In this document: piece after piece, positions 50,709-62,688 of the stretch
How positions within the stretch are numbered: the stretch's first letter is position 1
Layout of the letters: the number at the start of each line of letters is the position of its first letter
Assembly: GCA_963971285.1 (NCBI GenBank)
Contig: OZ020253.1
Location: 18,798,528 to 18,862,527 of the forward strand
Direction: 5' to 3'
DNA length: 64,000 bases
Source of the DNA: Astropecten irregularis
Lineage: Eukaryota > Echinodermata > Asteroidea > Paxillosida > Astropectinidae
Notes under the pieces: model-generated
Database searches by the model: none
What the model was told of the DNA's origin: nothing
What the model saw: only the letters and a program-made list of their open reading frames with translations
Translations under genes and position numbers: made by a program

Positions 50709-50750
50709 CTGATGATGACTAGAGCAGGCTAGTCGAAGCGTTGAGACCTT
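50709..50750 (+). repeat. Covarying hairpin motif, copy 4
   Basis: Plus strand: CTGATGA, perfect stem GACTA and TAGTC around the loop GAGCAGGC, then GAAGCGTTGAG. The second hairpin is not obvious. Confidence 0.5.
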
Positions 50751-51892
50751 ACGAGAAGTGCAAATGATTCTTACATGGTGTTACCCAAACCGATCCACAT
50801 TTCCAAGTTTGTTTATCAGCATTTTGTTTATGAGCTGGACCGGCAAAAGAAAAGCATCATCTTAGCTATGTTCCGCCCTTAGCTTTTTTGTTAGAGGCTG
50901 AGCAGTGCCTTTTTTTGCCACTTTCATGAGCTTTGGGTGGTCTTGTTGGGTGATCTTTTTGTTTTCAACTCATGGGATTATGAATGGACCTATACAAGCA
51001 GGACAATGGACATCTTAACCCCCAAAATCTTCTTTCCGAGTCCGCATGACAGAAAAAAAATTCTCCCTCTGCGTCGTAATTAAAAGTCAAAGGATCAAAC
51101 ACGTGGCAATAATTGGGCGTGAACAACTTTTTTGCCTGGATTGTGAATCAGGATGTCATGCCAATGTTACCCCTGAAACATTTGATTGACTGCTCCATGT
51201 GAAATTGTGAATGTTCACCTATGTTCTCCATCCCCCCCCCACTTCTTCTCGTAGCCGTGTACAAAATGCTCCTTAAAAAGGTCTTTATACTGCCAAAGAA
51301 AAACTAATTAACTCATTTCGCCCGGAGGCTGTGTTGGTAGTGTGCCAAGACCAGAGGGAAATGACCTGCCTGTGCCCAGTGAGGTGCATACATGTACGAG
51401 AGAAAACATTCAAACTTCTGGTCGTCTAAAGAGTTCAATGGTGCCGAAGAAAAAACAGGAAAAAGAAGGCAGAGTGAAAAAAAAAAGACGAAGTCAAAAA
51501 AAAAAAGGCTACAATGTTATCAAGCAGAACAGATGTCACAGAGGCCTGGTAACGGCCCAGTTTCTGGTAATCTGGAAAGGTCAGGTGCACGTTATTAAAT
51601 TTGGGTGTGCCGGTAGGCCTGGTTTGATATGAATATTACTCCCTGCAGGGATAGGGGGCAGCACTAAGGCTGCCATGTGGGTCGTACAAGGTCATCTTTC
51701 AGTTTAATGTATTATTTAAATTTATCAGTGTTTGGGCTTGTGGTGTTTGGCTCTCTACCGGGGAGCGATATCTACACGTTCCTTGACAAGTTGACATGTA
51801 GGTAGCTTTTTAAAGGGATGCTGCGGTGAAATCAGGCTAATTTTGTGGACTTTTCACTTCTAGTTACATGTAACCTTGGTACATGTATTTCT

Positions 51893-52006
51893 TGGAGGGC
51901 GTAATGTTTTGATTCTACCAGGATCTTTCTTTAAACTTTTGAGAAAGATCCTACTTGGATCGAAGCAGCAGGCCCTCGCCTAACTCGCATGTTACAGATT
52001 TCTGGT
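51893..52006. repeat. Family A, diverged copy
   Basis: Two facing ACCAGGATCTTTCTT and GAGAAAGATCCTACTTGGAT units, with a degraded CAGGCCCTCGCCTAACTC arm. Confidence 0.6.
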
Positions 52007-52670
52007 CATTTTTGGGGGTTTATTTTGTTTAATAGTCAATTGTCTTTGTTCGTTTGGCAGTTAGAAGCCATGAAACTACTCACATAGCGCTATATGCCAA
52101 GGATCGTTTAAGATACGCGCAAACTGAGAAACTGTTATTATCTATCGCAATGTTGTGACATTGTCTGATATTGTAGCGTTCTTTGCATAATATCAGAGGA
52201 TATCAACACTTTCAGGATTGCTTCGGATTTCAAGAGACAGCCAGTCTCCGATTTCAGCCACAGAAAATACATCATCAGAAACCACACTCCATCGTTACAC
52301 CAATCTACTCTACAGTTATATTGCAAGGCTTGGAACACACTATAAGTTATTGGTGTTTGTGCTGAAAGTGACCTATAAGAATGATTAACTGCCGTAGATA
52401 TAAATGCTTTTACACCAGGCAATAAATTGACAGTGAATTGGTTTCTTTCATCAGCTGAGCATTTTTTAGAATTCGGGCCCGCTTTGTTGTCTGGTGGCTG
52501 GCTTTATTGAGCTGGCATGTATACTTGTATAGCAAACTTTTCAATTGGATGCTGAAATGTAGGACTTATCATAGAATCATATTAGCGACTGATTGATTGA
52601 ACATATCAAACAGATGATAGCCATTAGACTAAAGCTTGGATTTGGTGAATAAATGGTTCTAATATAAGAA

Positions 52671-52790
52671 GCCTTCGATAAAGATCCTTCTTGGATTAAA
52701 ACGCGCCAGGCCCTCCTTACTCCAAGCATTTTATAAATTGCAGGTCATTATTTTGGCTGATGAGCAGTTTGCAGCAGTTTATTACTTGTA
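52671..52790. repeat. Family A half element
   Basis: Right half with AAAGATCCTTCTTGGAT, the CAGGCCCTCCTTACTCCAAG arm and the intact tail to TTTATTACTTGTA. Confidence 0.7.
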
Positions 52791-53994
52791 TGTCTAAGAA
52801 ATTGCGAACAGTTCTATTATTGCCATGCCACATGAGGTGACTTTTACAGGAATTTTGAAGGTAACCAACTATACCGTATGCAAGAGGGAAACCTTGCTGT
52901 ATAAAATTAATTTCTTTGACAAAAACCTAAGTATGAAGTAACCTTTGATATTAAAAGCACATTATGTTCTCACTTGGTGTAAGATGTATGAGACAGCTCT
53001 CTACAAGATGTAGCACATCTAGGTTGACAAGGTATCATTGCAAATGCACATTACTAATGGTTAGTACATGTGCATGTGCTTTACCCATTTCAAGTCCCTT
53101 CTACATGTAGCTTAAGGTCACTCGGCACACCCTCATGATCCATTACTTTCCCAGCTTGGTTACTTTAACCACGGTCTGGGTTAATATTTTTTCGAAGTCC
53201 AACTAGTGCAAATATCAGCATCATTTATTTCCAAATTTAACTTTGCTTTTTCAGTCTATTCCAAAGATGTTTTGACAAATTGAAAAAAGTTGGAACTGGA
53301 AACAAAAATGTGCATTTTGTGGAATTCAAGATTTGTACAAAAATTGTAATGTTATACAGCTAGTGCTAGTTGAAAATTTTACCATTTCCCAAAGACTTAA
53401 ATTGCTTTAAACCTGCAGATGCATTTATGATCTGAACTTTTTTGAAAAACATTTTCCTATTGGTTCAGAAGTTTTTGAATTCAATTTCAATTTTCTATCC
53501 CAAATACACAGGCCAAGAGATTTCACATAAAGGGGGGCAAAATATTAGCAAGGTGATACATTTGGGAGTTGGAAGAGTTTTCTTGTAGTAGTTTGAAGTA
53601 CATTGTAGGCTAGATGTCTCTTTTACCTCAAGTTGAATCTGTATCTATATTACCAACATGTATCACCTGAGATATGGAACATTCCTGCTAGTGATATTTT
53701 GCAAGCATATGGTCTGTACCGCTGATTGATGATACATTGTCAGGTGGTCCCTATGGATGCTTCCTCCCTTAATGTCATATTATACACCTGCTGGTCCATC
53801 CAATGCAATCAGGGTATTGCATTGCACATTCTACCCTAATGAACCGTTAACCATGTTAGACATACAGCATGACACTTGCCCCCCCATCAGATAGATAACT
53901 ACCGGTTTGACCCAGATTTTCTCTCCCCCTCTTCTTGAGTTGTGCTTTCCTAGCTCCATGTTTTTTTTTAATGCTGCTCATGAAACGGAGTGCC

Positions 53995-54385
53995 CACAAT
54001 GTGAAATTGTAAATGATTGTTTCCAAGCCTTATCACACTGCAAGCTTTCAACCTGGGGCGGACTCCATTCCTACCCTGGGTTGAAATTTGATTTTTCAAC
54101 CCCGTGTTCAACCCAGCATCTTTTCACACTTGCCTCTCGCGAACCCACCTTCAACCTATGGCAAACTCAACCCGATTCAATTCACACTGCCTTTATGAAC
54201 CCAGGGCGAAAGTTTCAACCTGGGGCGAAAAATCTCAACCCTGGTCCGGAGCAGGGTTGACTTTAACCTGGGTTGAAGTCAATCTCGGGGTTGAGGCGGG
54301 GTTGAACAATTTCCAGTGTGAATCACCGCCGATTTCAAACCCGCGTCAACCCCGAGATTTGTTCAGTGTGAAAAGGCCTTTACTT
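53995..54385. repeat. Element rich in GGGTTGA/TCAACCC and TTCACACT motifs
   Basis: Many copies of CAACCTGGGGCG, CAACCCCG and GGGTTGA in both orientations, with CACACT and AGTGTGAA marking its inner and outer parts. A related but weaker stretch is at 27420-27555. The outer boundary is unclear. Confidence 0.45.
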
Positions 54386-54484
54386 GCCTTTCCGGTTTCC
54401 CTGGTCACTCTGTCCCCTTTGTTATGATCCTCTCATCCATTTATGTGTTTCTCTACTTGCATATTCTTGTCTTCTTGTCATTTA

Positions 54485-54607
54485 GCCTTCGATAAAGATC
54501 CTGCTGCTAGGATCGAAATGTCAGGCCCTCCTTTAATTCTCAAAGCATGCTATTATTTCAAGGCTGAATTTTGGTTGGTGAGCAGGTTGCAGCAGTTTAT
54601 CATTTGT
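54485..54607. repeat. Family A half element
   Basis: Right half: AAAGATCCTGCTGCTAGGAT, a TGTCAGGCCCTCCT arm and the tail with GAGCAGGTTGCAGCAGTTTA. Confidence 0.7.
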
Positions 54608-55292
54608 ATGAATTGTAAATGTAATTATTTGCTCTTTGTGATTTTTATACCGTGTTAGCTTTTGTGTACAAAGGCAAGGAATTCTGTAAACTAATGAAAT
54701 AATCTCATCTGAATTTTGACCCATTGTGGATTTTTGTGTAACCAACTTACCAGCTTACAAGGATATAAAGCAGATGAACATCGTGTTGAACAACCAGTTA
54801 AGTGATAATACAGACCACAGATCTTACCCGCATTTCAAAGCAGTATGAAGCTACCATATGTGTATGATCTTTTCACTTTAAAAAGTAATTTACTGGTGGA
54901 AGAGGGGTGAAAAAAAAAAAATGAATTTCATTTTGCGGTTGCATCTGGAATAGATCAAGACCTTTGCGCTACCGTGTTCAGAAGTGCCGCCTCACCTTTG
55001 ACGATTGGAATAAAAATGACATAAACAGAAGTTGATTGCAAGATAAACTGAACTACTTTTTCTGTTGGGGCCAGATTTATTCCCACGGGGGTTCAGCGTT
55101 GGAAGTCCGATTAGGCTACTGTGGAGCTTGGCTATTCTTTTTTTACAGAAATGTCTTCATTTTTTTTTTATCTCTGAGAAGTTGTTGGGAGGCGATTAGT
55201 GCTGTCTTGTTTGTTGAAGGGCTCCCAGGTCCCGGGTGGTTGCCCTCATCATCATGTGCCATCTTCTAAGGTGAAGGTTATGGTTTATCCAT

Positions 55293-55319
55293 TCATGGAG
55301 GTAGTTCCTACCTCCATGA
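55293..55319. repeat. Perfect 12-bp hairpin with 3-base loop
   Basis: TCATGGAGGTAG, loop TTC, CTACCTCCATGA. It ends 185 bp before exon 5. Confidence 0.7.
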
Positions 55320-55504
55320 TCCATCTACTTATGTTTTTAACAGATCTTTACGCATCTGTGTAGGATGTTGTTTGCTCTCCAAATCTTGGTGTCATCACTC
55401 CATATTTCATCTCCGCCTTCCTCTTGCTCTTGTACCTTCAGACCTGCCGTTATCATATTATTGATCAAAATCGTACATTTTCTCAATTTTATTCCCTCTC
55501 TTAG

Positions 55505-55652
55505 GTACGAACTGGGTGGTACAGCCCCAGGGGAGATCACCAGCACTGTGGTGGTGTCTCTGGGCAAGTGGCACACCGTCACGATCAACAGAGACAACTG
55601 GGACGGATGGATACAAGTGGATGAAGAGAAACCAGTCAAAGGAAAGTCCAAG
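55505..55652 (+). CDS. Exon 5: middle of laminin G domain
   Basis: Encodes residues 322-371. Joined to exon 4 it reads KFMYELGGTAPGEITS, then VVVSLGKWHTVTINRD, then WDGWIQVDEEKPVKGKSK. The GKWHTV segment is the conserved G-x-WH-x-V strand of LamG domains, and the D...VDEE..V part is the following hairpin. The acceptor is CCCTCTCTTAG and the donor is AAG followed by GTTAGT. It enters in phase 2 and leaves in phase 0. Both neighbours fit these phases, so the exon cannot be skipped without a frameshift. Confidence 0.92.
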
Positions 55653-55770
55653 GTTAGTTCTTATCATTCGCTTGCTTTTAAAGATGATTTAAGTGAATCT
55701 ACGTAGTTGGAGACTTTTTAAACATTTGGTAGCTGTTGACAGAAGGGCAATCATGATGAAGCTTTGTGTC

Positions 55771-55830
55771 TACAGTGGAATGCCACTATACCGAACATTT
55801 GGCTATACCGAACATCACCCATTGACCTTG
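55771..55830. repeat. pogo/Tigger-like end fragment
   Basis: TA followed by CAGTGGAATGCCACTATACC and GAACATTTGGCTATACCGAA. This resembles pogo-type ends (CAGTGGAA...TATAACGAA). No matching opposite end or transposase was found. Confidence 0.5.
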
Positions 55831-55964
55831 ACCCTGACATTGCAATAAACTGCATTAATGATTGGATAAACCGCAGGATATTTCACTTGGTTTTATTACC
55901 AAATAGTACAACAACCTTTAAATCCAACTGCTACATTTTGAAAATAATTGTCAAAAAGCCATAA

Positions 55965-56030
55965 GGGAAACTGGCTGGTTTGAATCCCACTCCAGTCAAT
56001 TTTTCTTTGTTCCCTTTTCAATGACTTAAA
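55965..56030 (+). repeat. SINE-1 tail fragment
   Basis: Only the 3' part remains: GGTTTGAATCCCACTCCAGT followed by a T-rich tail and TTTGTTCCCTTTTCAATGA, as in other copies. Confidence 0.6.
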
Positions 56031-57184
56031 AATACTTGAGTAGAGAATGCAGTAGAACTGCTTTAATGGAGTATGCCATAGCAACAGCACAAAATATGGC
56101 TCATCCCCATTTTTGATTACCGCTGTTGTAAAACAAAATGTGGAATGATTTCCAATGACGGACAATACTTGACACGCCCTGTCTACATACCCAATAGGCT
56201 ATTGGACTGGTGCACATACACACAACAGGGCATTTTGATTGGGACGTTTAAGGCACGTATTAACCCAAGTTCCAAACAGCCGAAAATTTTAGTTAATAAT
56301 TATTTGTATCCGGTAACTTAGCTCTTGAAGGAAATAACACTTTTTCTGTATTGTCCATCGGTGGAAATCTTTTCTAAAATGAATTCAACTCCCGAATCAT
56401 ATTTGTTTTTGGAGCAGTTCCAAAACCTGGTGACTACACATGATAAAGCTTCCATGAGTGATGGAAAATCAGTCTGGCCTTCCCAGAAAAGTTCATTACA
56501 CAATTTGCAAGACTGTCTCCAGCCCAAGTTCCCACTCACAATTATTCAATCATTGCCAACTACCGTTGCCATGCAGTCTGTGCATTTGTAACCATTAAAA
56601 ACCACCAAGAAAAAAAAACGCACTATGAATTACGGGTTATTTGTTGCATAATTCGGAAAAAAAGAAGAAAGAATGAAGGCTCGTACATTTTCTACAAGCA
56701 CAAATGTAGGCTACTGGATGAGTCACTTTTTGCATTATTTGATGCTACTTTCTCTTTCTCTGCGAAAAACCGCAGTGTGTCATTGATTTGAATAGAGATG
56801 CTAGCTACATTTTCATTGCAGCACAACAAATTTCATGTAAATTAGTGATAGGAGCAATAGACTGTGTTTTCAACTATTTGTTTTTTGGCTTTGATTTTGC
56901 AATAACAGATTTATGGGTAGCATTTGTGGTATTCTTCAAAAGCATGCAGTGTGTATTCAGTATCATGACATTAAATTAATACATGTTAAATGTTTTGACA
57001 AATCCTTTGAAAGAAATGTTTGGGTATTAAAAGCAAATTTTACATTTTATCAGTCTGTACATTAATGTTTTACAGTCATTATTCAGTGAATCAACATATA
57101 TATCGACAAGTTAAGCAAGAAGCCATAAAAGAAGGAATCGCAGAGAATGAATTCATTTTGAAATTGAATGATCATAGATTCTAG

Positions 57185-57407
57185 GAGTCTTTCGGAAAGC
57201 TCGGCTCCGGCTCAGGCTCCGGCTTCATCTCTGTCATCCATATGCTGAAAATATAGGTTGTGGATTTTCATTCAAGCTGAAGCTCTGTTTTCTTTTTCAA
57301 ACCAGAGAATCTACTTCCGAACCGCAGCCAAATGTCTTTATTTTGATACCCGTAATTCACGAAATGAAGCCGGAGCCTGAGCTGGAGCCGAGCTTTGAGA
57401 AAGGCCC
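57185..57407. mobile_element. TIR element with GC-rich GGCTCCGGCTCAGGCTCC ends
   Basis: The left end has AAAGCTCGGCTCCGGCTCAG and the right end, reverse complemented, has AAAGCTCGGCTCCAGCTCAG. The inverted repeats are about 40 bp. The AT-rich interior has no ORF. Confidence 0.75.
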
Positions 57408-58369
57408 TTGGGCAGTCCTCAATGTTTATCCAGACGTTAACGAGAAATAATGATGATGATGATTATGTATTTGCTTGACTAGCACAGCTGCTCTCCAAAT
57501 ATCAGTTGGGAAATGTATTACGATTGTTGACGATAGAATTCATAAATGAACAGGCACAAGTCACGTCAAACAGCAAGCATGCTACACAGGAAGCTGTACG
57601 TCTGTGCAAAGTTGCAATTAGCGTTAGCAGTGGGACGATCGCATGTAAAATGTTTTTACAGACTAAAATCTAATATTCGTTTACAAATTTTCAGGGATGA
57701 GATTTCTCAGATTAAAGTCTGATTTCAGACTTTTGTGTTTTGGATTTCAGACTTTTTTTCCTCACAGCCTGTGTACAAAAGTATAGGATATTTTCAGATT
57801 TCAGACTTTTTATGCTCCCTGATAGCTGTTTTCAGACATTTTTTTCATTGGTCAATCTTATCCCTGAATTTCCCAACCAAAAATCAAAATATTGAAAATT
57901 GTAACCTACCATTTCTCAGAGATATTCAATGTACGATGGCAGTTTTCTTAAACTTATGTAGATGATGAGACCTTTATAATCAGATTGTAGACCTCAGCAG
58001 ACTACAACTCAGACATCTCATGGAGATAGAAGCAGTTGTTACTAGTTTTATTTGCCATAGTTGGCTTTCAAATAAGTAGGTTTTTAATGGCACTTATAGA
58101 TTTCTGATTGAAAATGTAACCCATCTTTTTCCCCCACTTATTACGTTTGTTGGGAATATAGCATAAGCGAATGAAGGTAACATATTTCATGTGATGTGGA
58201 TAGTGTGGTATGATTTGTTTTTGTAATCCAAATTTGAGGATTGGTTTTACTTCTTGTTATATTGAGAGAAATGTTTTATTTGTATACCTTTTCTTTCCTA
58301 TATGTCTATTTTTTTAATGGGGTATTATTGCTGGTTTTTGTCATATTAATAATTATGGTGTTTGGATAC

Positions 58370-58940
58370 CATTACCCATAGTGTACAAATACCCAGTGTA
58401 TAGTGTTCCGGTAACCATTCTGTAGTATACCAATACCTAGTGTATAGTATACCAGTACCCACTACCCAGTGTAAAAAATATGGGTGCCCAGTGTATATTA
58501 TACACTGGGCATTATGTATTAAATACATGTGTACATCGGTACCCAGTTTATAGTATACCAATACCCAGTGTTTAATATATATCGATATCCAGTATATTAT
58601 ACCGATACCCAATGTATACATGTACATGTAGTATACCGATACCCAGTGAATAGTATATCGAAATCCAGTATATTATACCGATACCCAGTGTATAGTATAC
58701 CGGTATGGTACCCAGTGTATATAATATGTATATACTGATACCCAGTGTATAGTGTACTATAGCAGGACTTGAGTGTAAAACATATCGGTACCCAGTTTAT
58801 AGTATACTGATACCCAGTGTATAGTTTACCAGTACCCAGTGTATAGTTTACCGGTACCCAGTGTATAGTGTACCGGTACCCAGTGTATAGTATACTGAAT
58901 ACCCAGTGTAAAGCATTCTGGTACCCAGTGTTTCAGTGAG
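58370..58940. repeat. 22-nt minisatellite
   Basis: About 25 imperfect tandem copies of a unit close to TATAGTATACCGATACCCAG plus TG. Some units are spaced irregularly, so the array has had insertions. Confidence 0.85.
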
Positions 58941-59273
58941 CATGTACCCTGTGATAAACACATACAGTAAAATTTCTACTAACAATCTGAACTGACTAAA
59001 ACAATATATTATATGCAATGACTATATTGAATCATTGATTTATTGCGAGATTCTCCTAATGGTGAGTACAGCATAGAACATGTAGAAATGTTGATAGGCA
59101 CACTACAAGCAGGAGAGATACATGTAATTAGTATTTCATTACTTGAGGAAATTTGTTGTGAATTTGTTTGATAAACACTCATATCAAAGCCAGAACTTAA
59201 TGACTATTTCCTTTCAAATAACAGCACCATCTCCCCTTCTGTTCGCTCGCTGATGAGAAAAATAAAAACAAAA

Positions 59274-59424
59274 TTCTTGAAATTAGGAGGGCCTGATGTT
59301 TCGATCCATGCATGATATTTCTCAAAGGCTGAAAGCTTTTAGAAGCCTTCTAACTCCAAGCATTTTAAATATTTCTGTTCATTTTTTTGGATGACGAGCA
59401 GCTTGAAGCAGTTTATTACTTATA
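59274..59424. repeat. Family A inverted-repeat MITE
   Basis: Both arms, degraded, around ATTTCTCAAAGG, with the tail ending in CAGTTTATTACTTAT. Confidence 0.65.
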
Positions 59425-59556
59425 AGAAGAAAAACATGTTTGGATTGTGAACACTTTACAGATGGAGATTTAATTTATTTGGACGTGAAGAAGAAGACCC
59501 TCATATCAAACAAAATAAGCTGTGTAAACCACATACATGTACATTGTAGCCTACTC

Positions 59557-59711
59557 GGGGGTCGATTTCAGCAAACTCATCGTAACTTACTATCAATCGT
59601 AGGACTGATGACGCATTGAAGCCCTACGTGGGATAGGCCTACTATGATGGGTTATCCTTCGTAACTCAAGTTACGATCGATCGCAGGGCATTGCTTCGTG
59701 AAATCGACCCC
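59557..59711. mobile_element. Hairpin MITE with GGGNCGATTTCA-type ends
   Basis: Ends GGGGGTCGATTTCAGC and TCGTGAAATCGACCCC are inverted repeats. The inner arms TCGTAACTTACTATCAATCG and the complement of ACTCAAGTTACGATCGATCG pair imperfectly. It shares the end signature of 7148-7298. Confidence 0.7.
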
Positions 59712-60104
59712 GGGGCTGTTGTTAAATGATTGTGTAAATATTACACATTGTTTAGACTACTAAGTGCTTAGAATTGGTTAATTGCCATAGAGTGGAGGGT
59801 GTTTATGTACAAGCAGGCGTTGTATTTAGACTATGGACATGCTCATGTAATTTAAACAATACGCTTATGTTGTAGGTCTCGGGGTAGGTAGTTAGCGACC
59901 ATGGTTCGTTCATGTTTCCCATGTAAGCCTACACTACTGCGTGTGTATACATGTAGTTCGTTATTGACTGTTGCCTTATTAGGCTCAACAGACTGGAAGT
60001 GAATCAATACTAATGTTCCGTGCCGTGCTTGTACAGCATACGAACTGACAATATCTCTGCCTGTATCTTGAACACAATTTTTCTTTTAGGTTTTTCTTGA
60101 TTAA

Positions 60105-60459
60105 AGGTAATATCATACTTTGGTTTTTGTTGAAGAAATACAGATTCATGTGCAAAAATATCAAGACAGATACAATAACAGTAATCTGTGAAAATTCAGC
60201 CTCATACGGTGCCCACTTTGTGAGAAAACGGTAAAAAACGGCCATAGTATTTCTTAAGCCGTTTCTCTTTTATTTTTGATCTTTAAAAGATCAAAATAAT
60301 TTTGGTCACTGGTTTGACTCTTTTCTGGATAAATACAGAATTTCAGGCGGAAACATTTTAACGGGATGTTTCTACCATCACCATCTTTATACCCTGTAAA
60401 TAATAGGTAAATCTGTGAAGATTTCTGCTTCGGTATTCTACCAAAGTATGATACTACCT
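60105..60459. mobile_element. Family C element, best-preserved ends
   Basis: TTAA duplicated at 60101-60104 and 60460-60463. The terminal inverted repeats are AGGTAATATCATACTTTGGT and (reverse complement) AGGTAGTATCATACTTTGGT, differing at one base in 20. TTAA targets are typical of piggyBac and Kolobok transposons; the AGG start fits the purine start of Kolobok. No transposase is encoded. Confidence 0.8.
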
Positions 60460-60818
60460 TTAATATTAAACCTGCGTGTGCTCTTACAAATTGTGACTTG
60501 CAAGCATCAAATTACAGTAAGCAGAGGAATATCAGTTCGAATTCATTTCCGTTTTGATCGTGAGTCATTGTCGTAAGGAGTCTGGCCGATTGCTTTGAGA
60601 GATTCAGCAAAGATTCGGGAAAAAATGTTCAAAAACATGGAAATTGGAAACAGAAAGGGATGACTGAATGTAGACTGGAACCTGGAACCTGTTCAGGATT
60701 TTGTAAATCTGTAAAGTTCCTTTGTTTGTACATGTACACCACCCTTGCCAAATGTACAATGTACACTTGTACAGGTACACAGCCACGATTATCTCTCCCT
60801 CCATGGGTTTAAATACAT

Positions 60819-60900
60819 TACAGTGGAATACCGCTTTAACGAACACCTCTATACCGAACATTTGGCTGCAGCGAACATCATCCTTGGCTCTCAATGTTTT
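60819..60900. repeat. pogo/Tigger-like end fragment
   Basis: TA then CAGTGGAATACCGCTTTAAC, and ACCTCTATACCGAACATTTG. It is homologous to 55771-55830 over about 70 bases. Confidence 0.55.
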
Positions 60901-62688
60901 GTTGACATCAGTGTATACATACAAACTTGCTTACCAACATGACCAAATTGATCAGAAAAGAATCCATGTACATGGATTAAGCCCTGTTTTCGTGATATTT
61001 GTGTACTACAAAATGAAGCTCTCTCATTTGGTTATATTTTGTTATTCCTTAATTATAGACAAAAGTCTTTCTAATTTGAATTCAAACAGAAAACTTGCAA
61101 AACTGTCTTGTCAAACTTCACAAATGTGTAATTCTATCACCTCAACAAAAAATCACAATAATTACACGTAGGCCTAGCTACAATGTACATATATTTCAAA
61201 ATTACTTATCCCCCACAAAATCCCCTTACCTCTGGTAAAAAGTGACCGTGTGTTAATTTTGAGCTGTGAGCATGTTCAGTGCAAGGGACTGTTTCTTCAC
61301 ACGTTCCTTATAAACAGTGTACAGGTATGTGCGTGCCGCACTTACCTTGTCACCTTGTCGCGTCTGCCAACATGACCTTGTACAGGTAATGCGCATGAAA
61401 TAAAAAAAAATGTAAAAAATAAATAAATTTGTGGGGCCTACTGCTTGAAATTTCCAATAGAAAACTGACTTGCACGACGGATCCTCATTGCAATTACAAT
61501 ATTACAATATCGCAACAACAAGCAGAGGCATTTTAATTCGTCCTAAATGAATTACGTCCGTGGAATATTCAACTGTCAGTTGCGAGATAAGAGCCGGTTA
61601 ATTCAATTACATCTAAAATGTTTGAATCATTCAGAAAATGCTGTGCGAGCTATATGTATATGTTCGTCAGTGTCGCCACGGGAATGCATGTCTAGATTTT
61701 TGTTGAAATGTGACCTTTTGTTGTGAACGGAGACCTATGCATTAAGCAATAATTACGGAGGGATTCCTGATCACGATACATTACTAATTCATTGGCTTCT
61801 TCTGGGATTATTATTATTTTTCCGTTGTTTTATTTTTAAAGAGCTTTTCAGCCAGGTGTTAATTTTTCGTCTTTTGTTTTGATTTTAAGATTTTTAGTTG
61901 TAATAGGTGTCGCCACAAAAATTTAGGGTCAACATTTTCACCATGTAGTTTTTTTGAAAGTGCTTTTTGAAAAGTGCTTTTTGAAAAGGACATACCTTTC
62001 TTGCCATTTCTTTTTGGAAAGACATTTTTTAGGGTTTCAGAAGTTATAGTTTTCCAAATAAGAAATGGTGGAATAGATATTGAATTTCATTTAGTTAAAA
62101 AATCTCCTGAAGAATGCTGGAAATTTCTGAGGTTTAAATTTTAACCTCTTGGCAAAGGCACATGAAAGACAGAACATGGACGGACATAATCATACGCAGA
62201 GCTTTAGCCTTACTGCAGCAGTGGAGGCAATGCTCTGTTTTCCCGTCAAATGCTCCGATAGACAGTTCAGTTTCTCTCATATTGTTGAAGGAAAATTAAC
62301 AAAGGGAAAAATTGCTTGGCACCTCAATGAACAAAGTTCCTTCCTGTAATATAATAGAGAGTGATAGTATTCAGGCATGCAACTTTTCCTTGGATCAGCT
62401 GATTTCCTCTTTTTTGCACTTCACTCTTTAGTCTTATGCCATTGAAAAGTGAAAAACACTGTACAAAATATGGTAAAGATTGGAATTTTGGGGTTACTGA
62501 AACAACAGGATTATTTTCACAAAATAATACTGCAGTAGCTTCTACTGTTCGAAAAATGAGGTTTTAAACTTTAGGCAAATGTTCCTGATTCCTAAAACCC
62601 TTTTAAATTTCCTCTTTTTTTGTGTGGAAAGTCCAAGTTGCATGCGTGAGTATTGAAGAGGGTTTTACTTTGTGTACTTTTTCTTCAG

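Larger units (their letters stand above)
43774..55504 (+). other. Intron 4 (11.7 kb) with SINE and MITE copies
   Basis: GT-AG intron splitting the laminin G domain in phase 2. It holds SINE-1 copies, family A copies at 49295, 51893, 52671 and 54485, and three of the covarying hairpin motifs (47587, 47871 and 50709). A short GATCGGCCACTAA-type tandem lies at about 45853-45895. No gene is seen in about 44990-46770, 48000-49290 or 52960-53990. Confidence 0.75.
55653..62688 (+). other. Intron 5 (7.0 kb) with minisatellite and MITEs
   Basis: GT-AG intron splitting the laminin G domain in phase 0. It holds pogo-like end fragments at 55771 and 60819, a SINE-1 tail, a Gly-codon-like GC-rich TIR element at 57185, a 22-nt minisatellite at 58370-58940, a family A copy, a hairpin MITE and a TTAA element at 60105. 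I see nothing in about 56150-57180 or 61200-62650. Confidence 0.75.

Noticed and set aside
51392-51632. Lysine-rich frame suggesting a nuclear protein
   Set aside because: Comes from A-runs; no domain and no exon borders.
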